A stretch of DNA of 64,000 nucleotides from Paguma larvata (lineage: Eukaryota > Chordata > Mammalia > Carnivora > Viverridae). Below are positions 11,190 to 22,289 of the stretch, in pieces. The position numbers were made by a program, and so were the translations under genes. The stretch's first letter is position 1, and each line of letters begins with the position of its first letter. The notes under the pieces are model-generated. The model worked only from the letters and a program-made list of their open reading frames with translations, made no database searches and was not told where the DNA came from. Where the stretch lies: contig CM057839.1 in assembly GCA_030068075.1 (NCBI GenBank), positions 21,555,167 through 21,619,166 on the forward strand. Reading direction: 5' to 3'.

Positions 11190-11545
11190 ACGTGGTATGA
11201 AAACAGTCTTTGAGTCTCAGTGGCTTACAAGGAAACAGGACAATTTTCTCTCAGTGCAAGCTTCAGGTTGACTACTGTCTGAGTAATAGTTGTATGATGT
11301 CTTCACTTTGGGTGCAAGGCTAATGGAGTAGCCTAGGTTTAGAATGCTGCAAGTTTGTGGCAGAAGGACATAGGAACTATGTGGTGGCTTTTTAAATGTC
11401 TGCTTTAGCTGCAAAGGCCACTTTTGTTCACACGTTGCTGAAAATAAGTCACATGACAGTGCTCAAGTTCAGCGGCACAGACACTGTGCCTTTTGAGACA
11501 AGGCATCAATCTGGCCAATACAATGTGATTTACCTCAACCTTGTA
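11190..11545 (-). mobile_element. Old LTR-like (MaLR-type) remnant, antisense
   Basis: The + strand contains 'CTCAGTGGCTTACAAGGAAAC', 'TTTTCTCTCAGTGCAAGCTTCAGGTTGACTACTGTCTGAG', 'GATGTCTTCACTTTGGGTGCAAGGCTAATGGAGTAGCC', 'GTGGCAGAAGGA' and 'AATAAGTCACATGACAGTGCTCAAG'. These occur in the same order in a common antisense mammalian LTR pattern. The subfamily is not resolved, and another family with the same layout is possible. Confidence 0.5.
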
Positions 11546-12239
11546 ATTACCACCACTACCACCAAATTTATATATGCATTTGGATGAAGAAAATTCAGTT
11601 GATTTGGAAATAGGAAAATCATAGTCTATCATCATTCCTCTGAAATTAGGTTGTCAGTTTGAAACAAATCTCTGTCACATTGTAAGACTGAGGGGCAGAG
11701 ACAGGGCAAAATACATCTCGGAAATATGAGCTACAGAAGGACATATAAGAATGATAAGAGGCAATAGCAGCTCCTTCTGTACTGTTGCACACACAAATGT
11801 TTTTGTCAATTATTTTTACTCAAATATAAGGGCCAGTGATGTAGTGTGTGAATGTCACTGGTTTAAAGGAATAAGTGGATGAAAAGAACCAATTAGGAAA
11901 TGCATTAGGCAGGGCGCCATTGTGGGAGAAAATGTTGACTGAGTTCAAGACCCTTGTCTGAGACATAAGAGAGAGAATGCACTCAAAAGATTTGTGACTC
12001 ACTAGTGAATTTGAATACCATCAAGTGAAAGTCCTCATTTTAACTAAACATGTAATAACAGTTGGTTTTACTCATTAATTTTTATTGTTGTGAAGTCTTT
12101 TCTACTTTATATTTATTTTAAGTAAATTATAAAAATACTTTTATTTTAGTATACTCTCTAAAATATTCAGTTCATTGAATATGTCACTTAATTGCTTAAA
12201 AATTTTGGCGAATTACATTAATTCCTTTCCTTGTTTGCA
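11546..12239. other. Unassigned sequence
   Basis: No gene or repeat family recognised. Short frames on both strands at 11396-11635 overlap the LTR-like remnant and are not genes. Confidence 0.4.
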
Positions 12240-12690
12240 GTTAGATGGTGGTTCCAACCAATCATAAGATCTCCATGCTACAGATGATCTTAGAGATAAT
12301 ACAGTCCAGATTCACAACTAACCTGGGAATTGTCTTCGGTGTGAACTAGTAGTTACTCTTTCTCTGTGTAAGTCTCTGATAGGGAGCTTGATATCCATCA
12401 CTTGACAGCTTATTATATTGTAAACTCTCCTACTTTTTGGAAAATCTTCCTTCATGTTTACTTAAAGTTTATCTTTTTGAAACTTCTAGTCTTTTGTCAC
12501 AGTTCTACCCACTGGAAGAGACTAAAACTGAACCATTTTGTCTTTTATGCTGTATAACTTCAAACACTTACACACTGCTATGTACTCTTTCTTACCTTTT
12601 CCTTACTTTTTCCAGAATATTTAACTCACTATTTCTGATGCTCTCTGACATGGTAAAATTTATAGATCCCTTAGTAAACTGATCAAATTC
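12240..12690. mobile_element. Ancient CR1/L3-like LINE remnant (tentative)
   Basis: The sequence follows the layout of a conserved CR1-type repeat: 'GGGAGCTTGATATCCATCACTTGACAGC', 'GGAAAATCTTCCTTCATGTTTACTTAAAGT', 'CTTTTGTCACAGTTCTACCCACTGGAAGAGACTAAAACTGAACC' and '..TCTCTGACATGG'. This corresponds to 'GGGAGCTCACTACC..GGACAGCTCT..AAGTTCTTCCT..TTCTACCCACTGGTCC..CATATGACATGG'. It is strongly diverged, so it is among the oldest material in the window. Confidence 0.5.
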
Positions 12691-12711
12691 TTAAGGACTT
12701 TTTTATGCATT

Positions 12712-12850
12712 GAAGAAATATTTATTGTCTGTGTACCTTATACTATCAGGAATTGTGCTGATAAAATGTTGAACACTTTAAAATGGGTTTTATTCTTATG
12801 AAACTTACTGTTTAGTTGGTAGACAGATAATAAGAAATAATCACAGAAGT
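12712..12850 (-). mobile_element. L2 LINE 3'-end fragment, antisense
   Basis: The + strand reads 'AATATTTATTGTCTGTGTACCTTATACTATCAGGAATTGTGCTGATAAAATG', then 'GTAGACAGATAATAAGAAATAA'. This is the reverse complement of the L2 3' end (consensus antisense 'ATTTATTGAGCACCTACTATGTGCCAGGCACTGTGCTAGG'). It lies directly beside the CR1/L3-like remnant. Confidence 0.68.
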
Positions 12851-14560
12851 TCATATACAGTTGCAAACATGATGCATTATCTGAAAGGAGATTGCCACAT
12901 GCTTTCTTAAAACCTCACATGGAACAAACTATCCTATACTAGATGTTACACTCTGTCTGATCAGTTTGGCTTGCACACTGTATTTCCTCTGTCACATCCT
13001 AAACTGCATCCCTCTATTTGCAGTAGCATTAAAATAAGGACAAGTTACTGGTCAATAACATACGACTGCAGTTTTTAAATATGTTATGATATAGAGAACT
13101 TGCAATGAACTTTATAATTCTACTTCCAATTCATATTTTGCCATATCATTACCTATTAAAAAAAAACTTTAAGGAAATGCCTACTCCCCAAGAAACAAAC
13201 TTTTTTTTTCTGGGTTTCACGTATTTAGTTGGAATTATTTAGATAACGTTTAAGTTAAATTTTAGGTCACGGTATGATGCAATGTGGAAAGGGAATAAGG
13301 TGTTGTTTTGGTTGACCTTAGAAATCTCTGAAAGGTGTCAGGTTGGACCACAAGAGACAATTGCTGTTTGTTCCTCTTTGCTAAGGATTGACAATAAGCC
13401 AGAGTGCAATGACTTATTGGTTTCACCCAGCCAAGAGGTAAAAGTCTCCTTTTATTCTTTTTACAACTTAGTAATCATAGGATGCTCAGGAAAAGCCTAA
13501 GGTAGAAAATGTATTGAACTAGATAGAACTTAGCAATTTAAGGAAAACTGCTGTTCTTGTCCTGTAAAAATGAAAGAGATGATTGAAATTTAAGACATTA
13601 GAGGTAAAAGAAATTGAATTCTCAAGATTAATTTTTTAAAGGACCCAAGAAGTTAGTTCTGTTTTTTTTTTCTTTTTTAAAGAAAGTCACAGCTGTAACT
13701 TGCTAAAAGTATGGTCTTCAAACTCCATTACGTAAGGAGAAAAACTCCAGTATTTTATCTAGATAATTCATGTACAGGCAAGAGTCATTAGAAATAGTCT
13801 AAAATTTGTCACTGATGAGGACAGCAAAGGAAATACAAATGTTTCTTAGATTAATACAATTTCAGAGTAAGGATATTAGGAGTCTAATTTAAAGGACATG
13901 TTTTGAATGAAATACTATGATGTTGAATAATGTTTATGAATAGAATAGTAGTTTTATTTGATCAATTTTATAAAATCTGAAATAAATACTTTATTTAGAT
14001 AAATTATTAAAATAAAATACAAAATATCAAATCAAATAAAAAGTCGATGCATTTTCTTATCTAGGGTAAATGTTGTGACAATGCAAATATGACAATGGCA
14101 GGAAAGATAGTCAGGAAAAACTGTGACTAGCTGTATAAAGCCACCTTTTTTCATTCATACCCAAGCTTTATGCTAAAACCGCTGAACTGAAGTAAAATAC
14201 TTTTCCCTGAGCGTGTCTGTGTTTCTCAGGTAAACAGAGGTGTCGGCTTATCATCGGCTTCTGTATGTGTTCCCCTAAAGTAGCCCACAGTTGGCGTACA
14301 AATCAATTTTTAAAATACCTGCAGCTTTGTCTTCCTTAACAGTCCTTTTGTTCATTTTTGCTCAGAATGCTATATGGCCCTTCCTGCAGTTGATCCTGGA
14401 TTTGAAACGGACAGCCGTGAACCGGCAGAAAAGTGATGGCAAGAGTTGTCATTCCTGAAGAGAATTCAGAGAAGTTCTATTTGGGCAGAGTGTGCTCACT
14501 CATAGAACACATGTTTTTATCTTCTGTGTCCCTTTGGGCCATATGGATTTCAAAGTGCAA
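12851..14560. other. Unassigned sequence
   Basis: No recognised family over about 1.7 kb, apart from short A or T runs (13159-13168, 13201-13209, 13661-13670). The 72-codon frame at 13282-13500 has no known domain. It ends near a donor-like 'AAGAGGTAAAAG' at about 13433, which alone is not evidence of an exon. 14340-14560 is less AT-rich but unrecognised. Confidence 0.4.
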
Positions 14561-14660
14561 TATATATATACACACATAATACATAGGTACATGTATCCAT
14601 GTATATATATATATACACATATATATATAATATAGTATTAGATATATATTTAATATAAAG
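14561..14660. repeat. TATA-rich low-complexity tract
   Basis: Two perfect TATATATATA runs separated by CACATA and GTATCCATG variants. The sequence is potentially slippage-prone and helically unstable. Confidence 0.8.
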
Positions 14661-15264
14661 TAAATATAATTTACTTGTATTTATATTATTTAAAAATTTA
14701 ATTATGTTATTTACTTAAAGTACTTATATTTATTTTTGTATTTTTATATATAATGTAAAAAAGAGATCACAGTATACATACCAAATATTATGTAACACTC
14801 TAAATTGCTTCTGGGCAGTACCCTATTATCAAATCCATTAATATTTCTGTACCCAAAAGATATAGCGGTCACACTAAAAGAGATACGTAACAATTATGAA
14901 ACATGTTATGGCCATTCATGTTCTGCTTAGGGATGAGTGAAGTATTTTGAAAATATTGGGTTTTTCAGGCATTTCATATTTTATTTGTATAAGCCTATAT
15001 TCACAAATATATTTTTTTTAATATTTATTCTGAATCTAATGTATTCCAGGTAACCTGTTAGGCATGGGAAAAAAAAAAGTCAGAGAGTAAGAAACATAAG
15101 GCCAAGTTTTTGGTTTCCACAAGTTTTAAGAAATCTGAGGTCCCGAGTTACTTATGCCAGAAAGGATTGCTTAGGTGCTCCCCGAGAGGAGGCCTGGGCC
15201 AGCAGGTACGGGCATCTTCTCCATGAACTCTGTGCCCCTTAGAAACACTGACTGGCACTTCACA
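14661..15264. other. Unassigned AT-rich sequence
   Basis: Nothing recognised beyond AT-rich DNA and an A9 run near 15070. Confidence 0.45.
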
Positions 15265-15420
15265 ACACTGTAAATATTTTAATTCATGCTTTCTTGTTTT
15301 ACTAGACAGTGAAGACCTAAAAGCAGGAGTCCTATCTTACTCATACTTCTGTTCCCTGTCCCCAACCCATTGTCTGGAATATGAGAAGCATTAAATACAT
15401 ATTTAGTAATAAGTACAATG
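15265..15420 (+). mobile_element. L2 LINE 3'-end fragment
   Basis: 'TTGTTTTACTAGACAGTGAAGACCTAAAAGCAGGAGTCCTATCTTACTCATACTTCTGTTCCCTGTCCCC' followed by 'GAGAAGCATTAAATACATATTTAGTAA' follows the L2 3' consensus 'CTAGACTGTAAGCTCC..GGCAGGGAC..TGTCTT..TCAATAAATATTTGTT'. A reverse open frame over this repeat is a shadow, not a gene. Confidence 0.72.
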
Positions 15421-15673
15421 AAATGATTTTCACTCAAATGTTGGGGAAATAACCAAAAACACTTAGCAATTCTCAAGTTTATGTGCCAGATTATATTAAA
15501 ACTTCAGTCTATCAGAGAATGTTTAAGAACATAAAATTCATTACATGCAGATCTGGGAAGCAAATCTGAGTCCTGATCCTGGTTTCCAGTACTTGATAAG
15601 TCTTTAGTTGGGAACATAATGCGAATGCCAAATCAACGCGTGCACAATAAAATTAAAGTAAAAAACACAATAT

Positions 15674-15850
15674 GGGGCAGTTGAGTGGCTCAGTAGGTTA
15701 AGCATCTGACTTCGGTCCAGGTCATTATCTCGCGGTTCATGCGTTCAAGCCCCACATCCAGTTCTGTGCTGAAAACTCAGAGCCTGGAGCCCAGTTCAGA
15801 TTCTGTATGTCTCTCTCTCTTTCAAAAATAAATAAACATTAAAATTAAAA
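15674..15850 (+). mobile_element. SINEC_Fc-type SINE
   Basis: Head 'GGCAGTTGAGTGGCTCAGTAGG', a B box decayed to 'GTTCAAGCC', the 'GAAAACTCAGAGCCTGGAGCC' segment, a short TCTCTCTCTCTTTC tract and an AATAAATAAACATTAAAATTAAAAAAA tail. The flanking copies of about ACACAATAT and GCACGCAATATA are only roughly alike, suggesting an older insertion. Confidence 0.93.
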
Positions 15851-17387
15851 AAAGCACGCAATATACTTATTACATAGACATTCATCAACAAAATATTGAA
15901 GATTTAATTTGAATGAAGGAGTGTTTGCTGAAGAAATTGCATTTATTATTCTTGGTTGCTACTTTCCTTATCCTTTAAATAAAAACAAAATAATGACAAC
16001 CCTATACCATCACTCTGTACAATTATTTGAGAAGCAAAATCATCACACTAACATTATTTAATACAGGAGCTCAGGAAAGGAAGGAAATACATGTTGAAAA
16101 AAATAAAGAAAAAGGTACTTTGGCATATGTTGAGAGATTGGAAAGAGCATTTCAGGAAGAGGAATAGCCTTTTATAGATGCAAATTAATGTTGTCTAGAA
16201 GAGGTACAGTGATAATTAAATATACATAGATGGGCTTGGGAAGGCTAAACTGTGAAAGCATAGTGCTAATGGCTAGGCATGAGTATTAAGGGAGGAGTAC
16301 AGTTGAAAATTAGATCTACTTGTTGTGTTCCATTCTTATTTTATTGATAGAATTTGATGGGACCATTTTCTTCAATCCAGTAAAACGTGTCTTCAAAACT
16401 AATATCCGTAATCATGTTGAAAATGTACCACATTTCACTGGGCAATAACCATGCTGATATGGATTACTACATATTTACAGATTTTGAATCATAACATAAA
16501 ACTTATTTGCAAGAGTTTCAGCAAAATTAGCTTTCAGGAAAAGAAGGACTCAGAACCAGACAGGATTGGAAACATGATTAAGAATTCAGAAGTTGCCTCT
16601 GAGGAATTTAGGGCAGTCAAGAGGTTGATTATATCTGCTTACGAGAAGAATGGTGATAGTCAGTCATGTGACCCCATCTTGGTTTCAAAAAATCTGTCTA
16701 AATCACAAAGGCTCTCTCGGTAGGTTAGTATTTTAGACTACAGGCTTTAAGAGAAGGGGGCAAGCACTGATTAACAGAGGCCCATCATCCCAAAGGTTAT
16801 ATTATCTCCTGTTGCTGTCTTTTGTTTAACCTACTGTGCAGCATGTGGAGATCAGATAAGGGCAACAAAGTACCCTAAGTAAGACGAAGTGCTATGGTGT
16901 TTGGGCACCTAAACAATAAATAACCAGCAGCATAGGACTTTTATAGAGAAAAGAGAGTAGGGAAATAGGAGCATGACTATGAAGAAACAAGAATTTTCTT
17001 TTGGTTCTCATGTTGAAACCAGATGAATTCACTTTATATGATCCTTGGGTGCCTACTCTTTTGTGTTTTCACATGGGCAATTATCTTCTTTGCATTTGAA
17101 TTGATACTTCTTCACCAAATACTTCTGAGTTTACATCTAAGAGTTTCAAGTGAAGATTTTCAGTTATACTATAGGCATGATTTTCTTCCCAATTTCTTTC
17201 TTTCAAGGCTATTACTGTTCTAATAATTGTATTTTTTTTTCTTTAGTCTAGGACTTTAAAATTTTCTCACTTTCCCTTGGCTAAAGCTGATGTTTAAGCA
17301 TGCAAACAATTTTGGGTCATCTAAAATGATTTATACATTGCCTAAGAATTTTTTTTTCTCTAATAGATATAAAAATGTAAATTATAG
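15851..17387. other. Unassigned sequence, includes a 90-codon open frame
   Basis: No repeat family recognised. The frame at 16451-16723 encodes a mildly charged peptide ('KDSEPDRIGNMIKNSEVASE' region) without a known domain. It has no upstream regulatory motif or poly(A) signal that I can defend. It is listed as sequence of unknown nature, not a gene. Confidence 0.4.
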
Positions 17388-17613
17388 GGATGCCTGGATG
17401 GCTCAGTCAGTTAAGTATCTGACTCATGATTTTGGCTCAGGTCATGATCTTATGGTTGTGAAATGGAGTCCCGCATTTGGGTCTGCACTAAGCATAGAGC
17501 TTGCTTGGGATTCTCTCCTGTCTCCCTCTCTTTCTGCCCCTGCACCACTCATCCTACTCTGTCTGTCTGTTTCTCTCAAAATAAATAAATAAACATTTAA
17601 AATTTAAAAAAAA
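17388..17613 (+). mobile_element. SINEC_Fc-type SINE, longer variant
   Basis: Head 'ATGCCTGGATGGCTCAGTCAGTTAAG', then 'GACTCATGATTTTGGCTCAGGTCATGATCTTATGG'. This carries a short extra piece (CATGATT) between the two tRNA-like halves, as in SINEs with the 'TCTTGATTTTGGCTCAGG' form. The B box is decayed. The tail is AAAATAAATAAATAAACATTTAAAATTT. A forward open frame across it is a shadow. Confidence 0.93.
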
Positions 17614-17995
17614 TATAAACTGTAGACAACCAACATGAAGAAGATAGAGAGGTTAGAGAAGTCAGTGAGAAACATGGCTGGGAAATCTTCAAGACCAGGA
17701 ACTCTTGTTGGCTTTACTTCTATGTAGACAAATTATTTGTCTTAATCATTTTCATATGAAGAAAGAGCTTGGCAGGAAAGCAAGTACTAAGAACTGCTGG
17801 GAATCAGTATTGAGGAAACAAATCTGATCTTAGAATGCCATGAAGGGTGACTTAATTAGGCAACATAATTTTAACACTTGACATAAATATCCACATTATT
17901 TCACTAAATATAATTTTTCAGGGATCATTTTTGCCCCTGCCTACCTCCATCACCACAAGACTTTTCAAACCACAAAATCAGTTTATGATTCTTTT

Positions 17996-18187
17996 TTTTT
18001 TTCATGTTTACTTATTTTTGAGAGAGAGAGTAAGCGGGGGAGGGGCAGAGAGAGAGAGAGACAAAGGATCCAGAGCAGGCTCTGCATTGTCAGTGCACAG
18101 TCAATGTGGGGCTCAAACTCACAAACCATCGGACCATGACCTGAGCCAAAGTCAGACCCTTAACTGAATGAGCCACCCAGGCACCCT
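17996..18187 (-). mobile_element. SINEC_Fc-type SINE, reverse, with TSD
   Basis: The reverse complement shows a full head (the + strand ends 'GAATGAGCCACCCAGGCACCC'), the promoter boxes and the TC-rich tract. A 14-bp duplication with one mismatch (GTTTATGATTCTTT at 17981; GTTTATGATGCTTT at 18188) flanks it. It stands 380 bp from the preceding forward SINE, so the two form an inverted pair. Confidence 0.95.
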
Positions 18188-18202
18188 GTTTATGATGCTT
18201 TC

Positions 18203-18949
18203 AAATCTGTTTCTTTATTTATGTGTTGACCAAGAAAGGAACTAGAATGCTAGGAGAACAGGGTGAAGGGTGACCCTGACAGAAATGAAATGAAATTTGC
18301 TTCTCTTGTCATTCTATCTGTCCCTTTATTCCTCTCTTTTATTTACTGCTAACCTTTTTTACCCTCATTAATTTACAGCCTGAGCTTAAGGTGCCTTTTG
18401 GCTGATTGTAATCTCTTCACTGTGCTTCAAGTAGGGTTATTTGGCCTCATAGGGACCTACACTATAAAATTTTCTGTCTGGCAATACCTGTGTAGCTAAC
18501 TTTAATAAATTTTTTGAGAGGATATTAAGAAAAATTGGAGTAGATTAGATAAATTTCTTTATTTTCTTATTTTGTGCTAGATGTCCTTGTAGTGATAGCC
18601 ACATTTTAATATGCCATAAATATTAACTGAATGCTGAATTATTTCATGCTTGCAATGTCATCTATTATACTCAATCTATATAATTTACTTGACTTTTATC
18701 ACATATTTACCTATCCATCTTGTAGGTGTTCACACTAAGAAAAACGAAAGATAGGCAGAAAAAGTAGAATGAATATTCTTATTAGTAGTCAAAGTCAAGA
18801 CTTTGGTCTTAAGTACTCAAACTAAATAAATTCAATAACTATTTAATACTTAATTTGTAGAAGACACTGCATAGAAAATAATTTAAAAATGGAATAATTG
18901 CCTTTTCTCAAGTAGTTTAAATCTGTAGGAGGAATGTAAGAGGACCTGG
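18203..18949. other. Unassigned AT-rich sequence
   Basis: No gene or repeat recognised. Confidence 0.45.
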
Positions 18950-19380
18950 TTCAGGGTCCCAAACAGATCATATTCAGCCAGTGACCACTGACAAAATCCA
19001 AAGGCAGAGAAAGAAGTAGTGGTGAAACCAGAAAGGAGTTTATTCCAGTAAGGCCAATCCTGGGAAGAAAGCAGACTAGTGTCTCAAAGACTGTCTCCAA
19101 AGTACCAAAAAGACTTGCAGGTTCAGATAAGCAAAATGCGGGGCAAAGGTAAGTGAGTATGTGTGGGTGGGCACTGATAAGAAAATGTTCCCGGTCTTAG
19201 AGTCAACATGGGCATGGTTTTGCTGGCTTCAGGCAGTTCTTATTGCTTGAGGGGAAGTTCCATTTTCCATTAGGGTCTTCCACCTGGGCCAAGAGACAAG
19301 TTGGAAAGAAGAACCCATCTAGAAAGTTTGAGGTTAAAATGGAGGCAGCTAAATTCTTCTTTCAAATCTAGAAGAGGAAA
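18950..19380 (-). mobile_element. Possible LTR remnant, antisense (family unknown)
   Basis: On the minus strand an AATAAA signal (rc of 'TTTATTCC' near 19040) is followed by a CTCCTTTCTGGTTTCACC stretch, which resembles the R/U5 region of an LTR. The stretch is GC-richer than its surroundings. No matching partner LTR and no target duplication were seen, so it could instead be unique sequence. Confidence 0.3.
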
Positions 19381-19482
19381 ATACAAATGCACAATGACAG
19401 TAATATCTGTATTAAAAGCATAAAGAAATTAAATTTTTCTCCTACTAGTCAACCTTACCCCAATACTCATCTATGTTGACCT

Positions 19483-19508
19483 AAACAAACAAACAAACAA
19501 ACAGACAA
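19483..19508. repeat. (AAAC)n simple repeat
   Basis: Six AAAC/AAAG-type units in 26 bp. Confidence 0.88.
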
Positions 19509-21096
19509 AACCTTCTCTGAGGCTCTTGGGTGCAAGGAGAGTACTAGTTTTCCTCAAAAGATTAAAATAATATTATTTTAAAAGTAGGGAAAAGGGTTAT
19601 TAATTATGCAATGGCATAGGCATTGGAAAAGAAAACAAATGACTACCTATGATGTTAATAAGTACATATGGAATGGTGTATGAGAATAATTCTTAAAGAA
19701 ACAGATTTCATATAGTTTTCTAAAATAATCCAGACAACTTCTAGGTTTCAGCTTGGAGAACAGGGAGCTAGAAAGAATACTGTTGACACTTTGACAATTG
19801 ACCAAAAGTTGAACAAACTGCAAATTAGATATTTCTTCCTGAAAATATTAGAAAACTGAAATTACAACAGTAGTGGAGTAATCTGAAATCTGGAGAGAGA
19901 CAGAGAAGGCCAAGATTTTGCTTACTTGGGACTGATCTTTCAAGACCATATAGTTCATTAAGAAGATATAGCTTTCAAAAGTTAAATTGAGAAAAGTGGT
20001 CAGCAAAAAAATAAGAAGCCACTTAGATAGCAGTAGAGAGGTGGGAGGGAAACTCTCTTGTCATTGCTCAGGGCTCACAGGGAAGATCAGAGTCTATGGA
20101 AGCTTTACTTGTGGCACTGACTACAGGAAAGGAAGGGAAGCCACTCATGAAACTCCACTCCATCCCCTCCTCCCCCAGGGAGCCAACCCTTAATCCACAA
20201 AAGTAAGAACCAGAAACACTCTCCCTTCAGAGCGCTAGTGGAAAACCATTGTGACTGATGGGAATTAATTAACCCTGACAGGGGCAGACATGCTTTATAT
20301 AATTGAGAGTGGGAAGACTTGATGGCCATGCCCAAATGCAGAGATTTCCAGATTGTAGGTCACAATGAAAGTGGAAATTAGTGTACTATAAAATGTGAAA
20401 TATTATAATGGTTAGGATTAGTCAGATGAAATATGGGCAGGCAGGGATTTGAGTATTTGTAATAAAAGTAAATAGAGCAGAGTGATCAAAAACATGGAAA
20501 CAGGAAAATTAGGCTTATGGTCATTTATTATTTGTTAGAACTTTAATAAGGCTGTAGTAGAAAGCATTTGGTGGCAAACAGGGGCCTTAAGAGAGACAAC
20601 AGTGAGGATTCTGCCATATCAAAGTAAATCAGATCATATCCTCTTTGAATAATGGCCAAGGACCTTCTGGGCAGTGCAAGGCTGAGAAACATGGTGCTGA
20701 CATTTAGCTTCCAGTTATGAGACTAAAACAAGGGAGACAGAATCTTTATTATCTCTAAACCTGTTGAGAAACGTGATGGTGGTAGGGGAGCTCGCCATGA
20801 AAACAGATATAGTCTAGGTGCACCTTTCAGCACCAGAGACAGAGGCGCAGTAAAGACAAATACAGCCTACCAAGGTAGGCTTCTTCGTGGGCCATCATAT
20901 AGTCTCTAAAACACACTTTTCAAATTACATAAGCGGTTTGAGCACTATGAAAATGTAAAAGGATAAGGCAAAAGAAATATTTGTTGCATAGGTAGAAGGG
21001 TCATCTTTCTCCTCCTTGTTAGACAATTTGGGATACAAATACTTCAGGTGAAGCAAAGTTCAGAGACAGATGAGCAACATTCAGTAACAAAGCTAT
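19509..21096. other. Unassigned sequence
   Basis: No recognised family over 1.6 kb. Small frames on both strands at 19987-20335 lack known domains. The segment 20040-20330 is less AT-rich than its flanks and may be an unrecognised old repeat. Confidence 0.4.
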
Positions 21097-21533
21097 TGTG
21101 TTCCTTTACTAGGGATTCCATGATAAAGTTCTACAAACTGAGCAGGTCAAGACAATAGAAATTTAGTTTCTCACATTTCTGGAACCTTAGATATCTGAAA
21201 TCAAGTTTTTGGCAGGAACGTGCTCCCTCTGAAATCTCTTAAGAATTTCATGGCTATGGCAGTGTAACTCCAGTCTTTCCCCTATCTTCACATGGCTGCT
21301 TTCCCTTTGTGTCTGTGTGTCTCTGTGTATTATCATGACATTCTCTCTGTGGAATCTAAATTTCCTCTTTCTCATAAGGACATCAGTCATATTGGAATAA
21401 ATCAGACTGTAATCGCTTTATTTTAACTTGCTTAAATCTGCAAAACTTTATTTCCAAATGCAGACAACATTCAAAGGTATTGAGAGTTAGGACTTGTATA
21501 TATTTGGAAGGGGTCACAATTCAACCCATACCA
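21097..21533 (-). mobile_element. MLT1-type MaLR solitary LTR, antisense
   Basis: Read on the minus strand this follows the MLT1 consensus nearly end to end: 'TGGTATGGGTTGAATTGTG', 'GACTGATGTCCTTATGAGAAAG', 'CACAGAGACACACAGACACA', 'GGAAAGCAGCCATGTGAAGA', 'AACTTGATTTCAGA', 'CCAGAAATGTGAGAAACTAAATTTCT' and a final 'ATGGAATCCCTAGTAAAGGAACACA'. It is the long terminal repeat of an ERVL-related MaLR element, about 437 bp. No internal sequence is attached, so it is a solo LTR left by recombination. A reverse open frame inside it is a shadow. Confidence 0.82.
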
Positions 21534-21649
21534 ACTCTAAGCTCTAAAGCTTTAAAATGTGTATATTATTAGGAAATGCAAAAATAATAACTAACAAAAG
21601 GCAAAAAGTTATTCTAGTTAATTTTTCTTTAGTCTTTTAAGTGTTCTAG

Positions 21650-21780
21650 TGTCCTAAGCAATCTAGACAAGTATTACTTTAATTGCTACCTCAAGAAATC
21701 TTTTGAAGTAGGTACTATTTTTTCTGCTCAAGACAACATAGCTGTCAGGTAATAAGCTCAAATTATACCTAGGCCATCCT
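21650..21780 (-). mobile_element. MIR remnant, antisense
   Basis: 'AAGTAGGTACTATTTTTTCTGCTCAAGACAACATAGCTGTCAGGTAATAAGCTCAAATTATACC' follows the antisense MIR pattern '..GGTACTATTATT..CACACAGCTAGTAAGTGG..GATTCAAACCC'. It is diverged. Confidence 0.5.
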
Positions 21781-22289
21781 ATTATGTTTTTATAGTCATG
21801 AGTTATTTAGTCATATGAATAGAGGAAACAAAATCCATAAGTAGAATGTAAGTATTAGTATGATAAAAAATAATTAGAAACTAAGATCAAACAGAATAAT
21901 ATCAATGTGACACCTTTTGCTTAGAGTGAAAAATTCAGGACACACATTATTTATATTTGAGAAAAAGAACTCAGACATTTATAATGAGTCAGGTAAGGAA
22001 ATTAAAGAGAGAGAAGAAACTCATTCCTCCTAAGATCCTAAATGAGAAAATATACACTTGATAACTTAATGTTTCAGAGATCTCACACTTATTAGATTAG
22101 CCTAAAGACTATTTGGAAGACTTTTTTATTGCTATCCATAGTTTTATACCAGCTTTATATACCAGAAAAATTATCATTACAAATCATTATAGTATTTATT
22201 CACAAAGAAATGGAACAGAAACAAAGAAAAGAACGTGTAAAGAACACAGAGAAATAGAATTCAGAAGTGTAGACTATTCTTACAAAATT
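21781..22289. other. Unassigned AT-rich sequence
   Basis: No gene or repeat recognised. The 60-codon frame at 22113-22295 is Lys/Ile-rich and unconvincing. Confidence 0.4.

Noticed and set aside
13282..13445. Possible exon ending at a donor-like AAGAGGTAAAAG
   Set aside because: A single donor-like site without an acceptor, known peptide or conservation evidence is expected by chance in DNA of this length.
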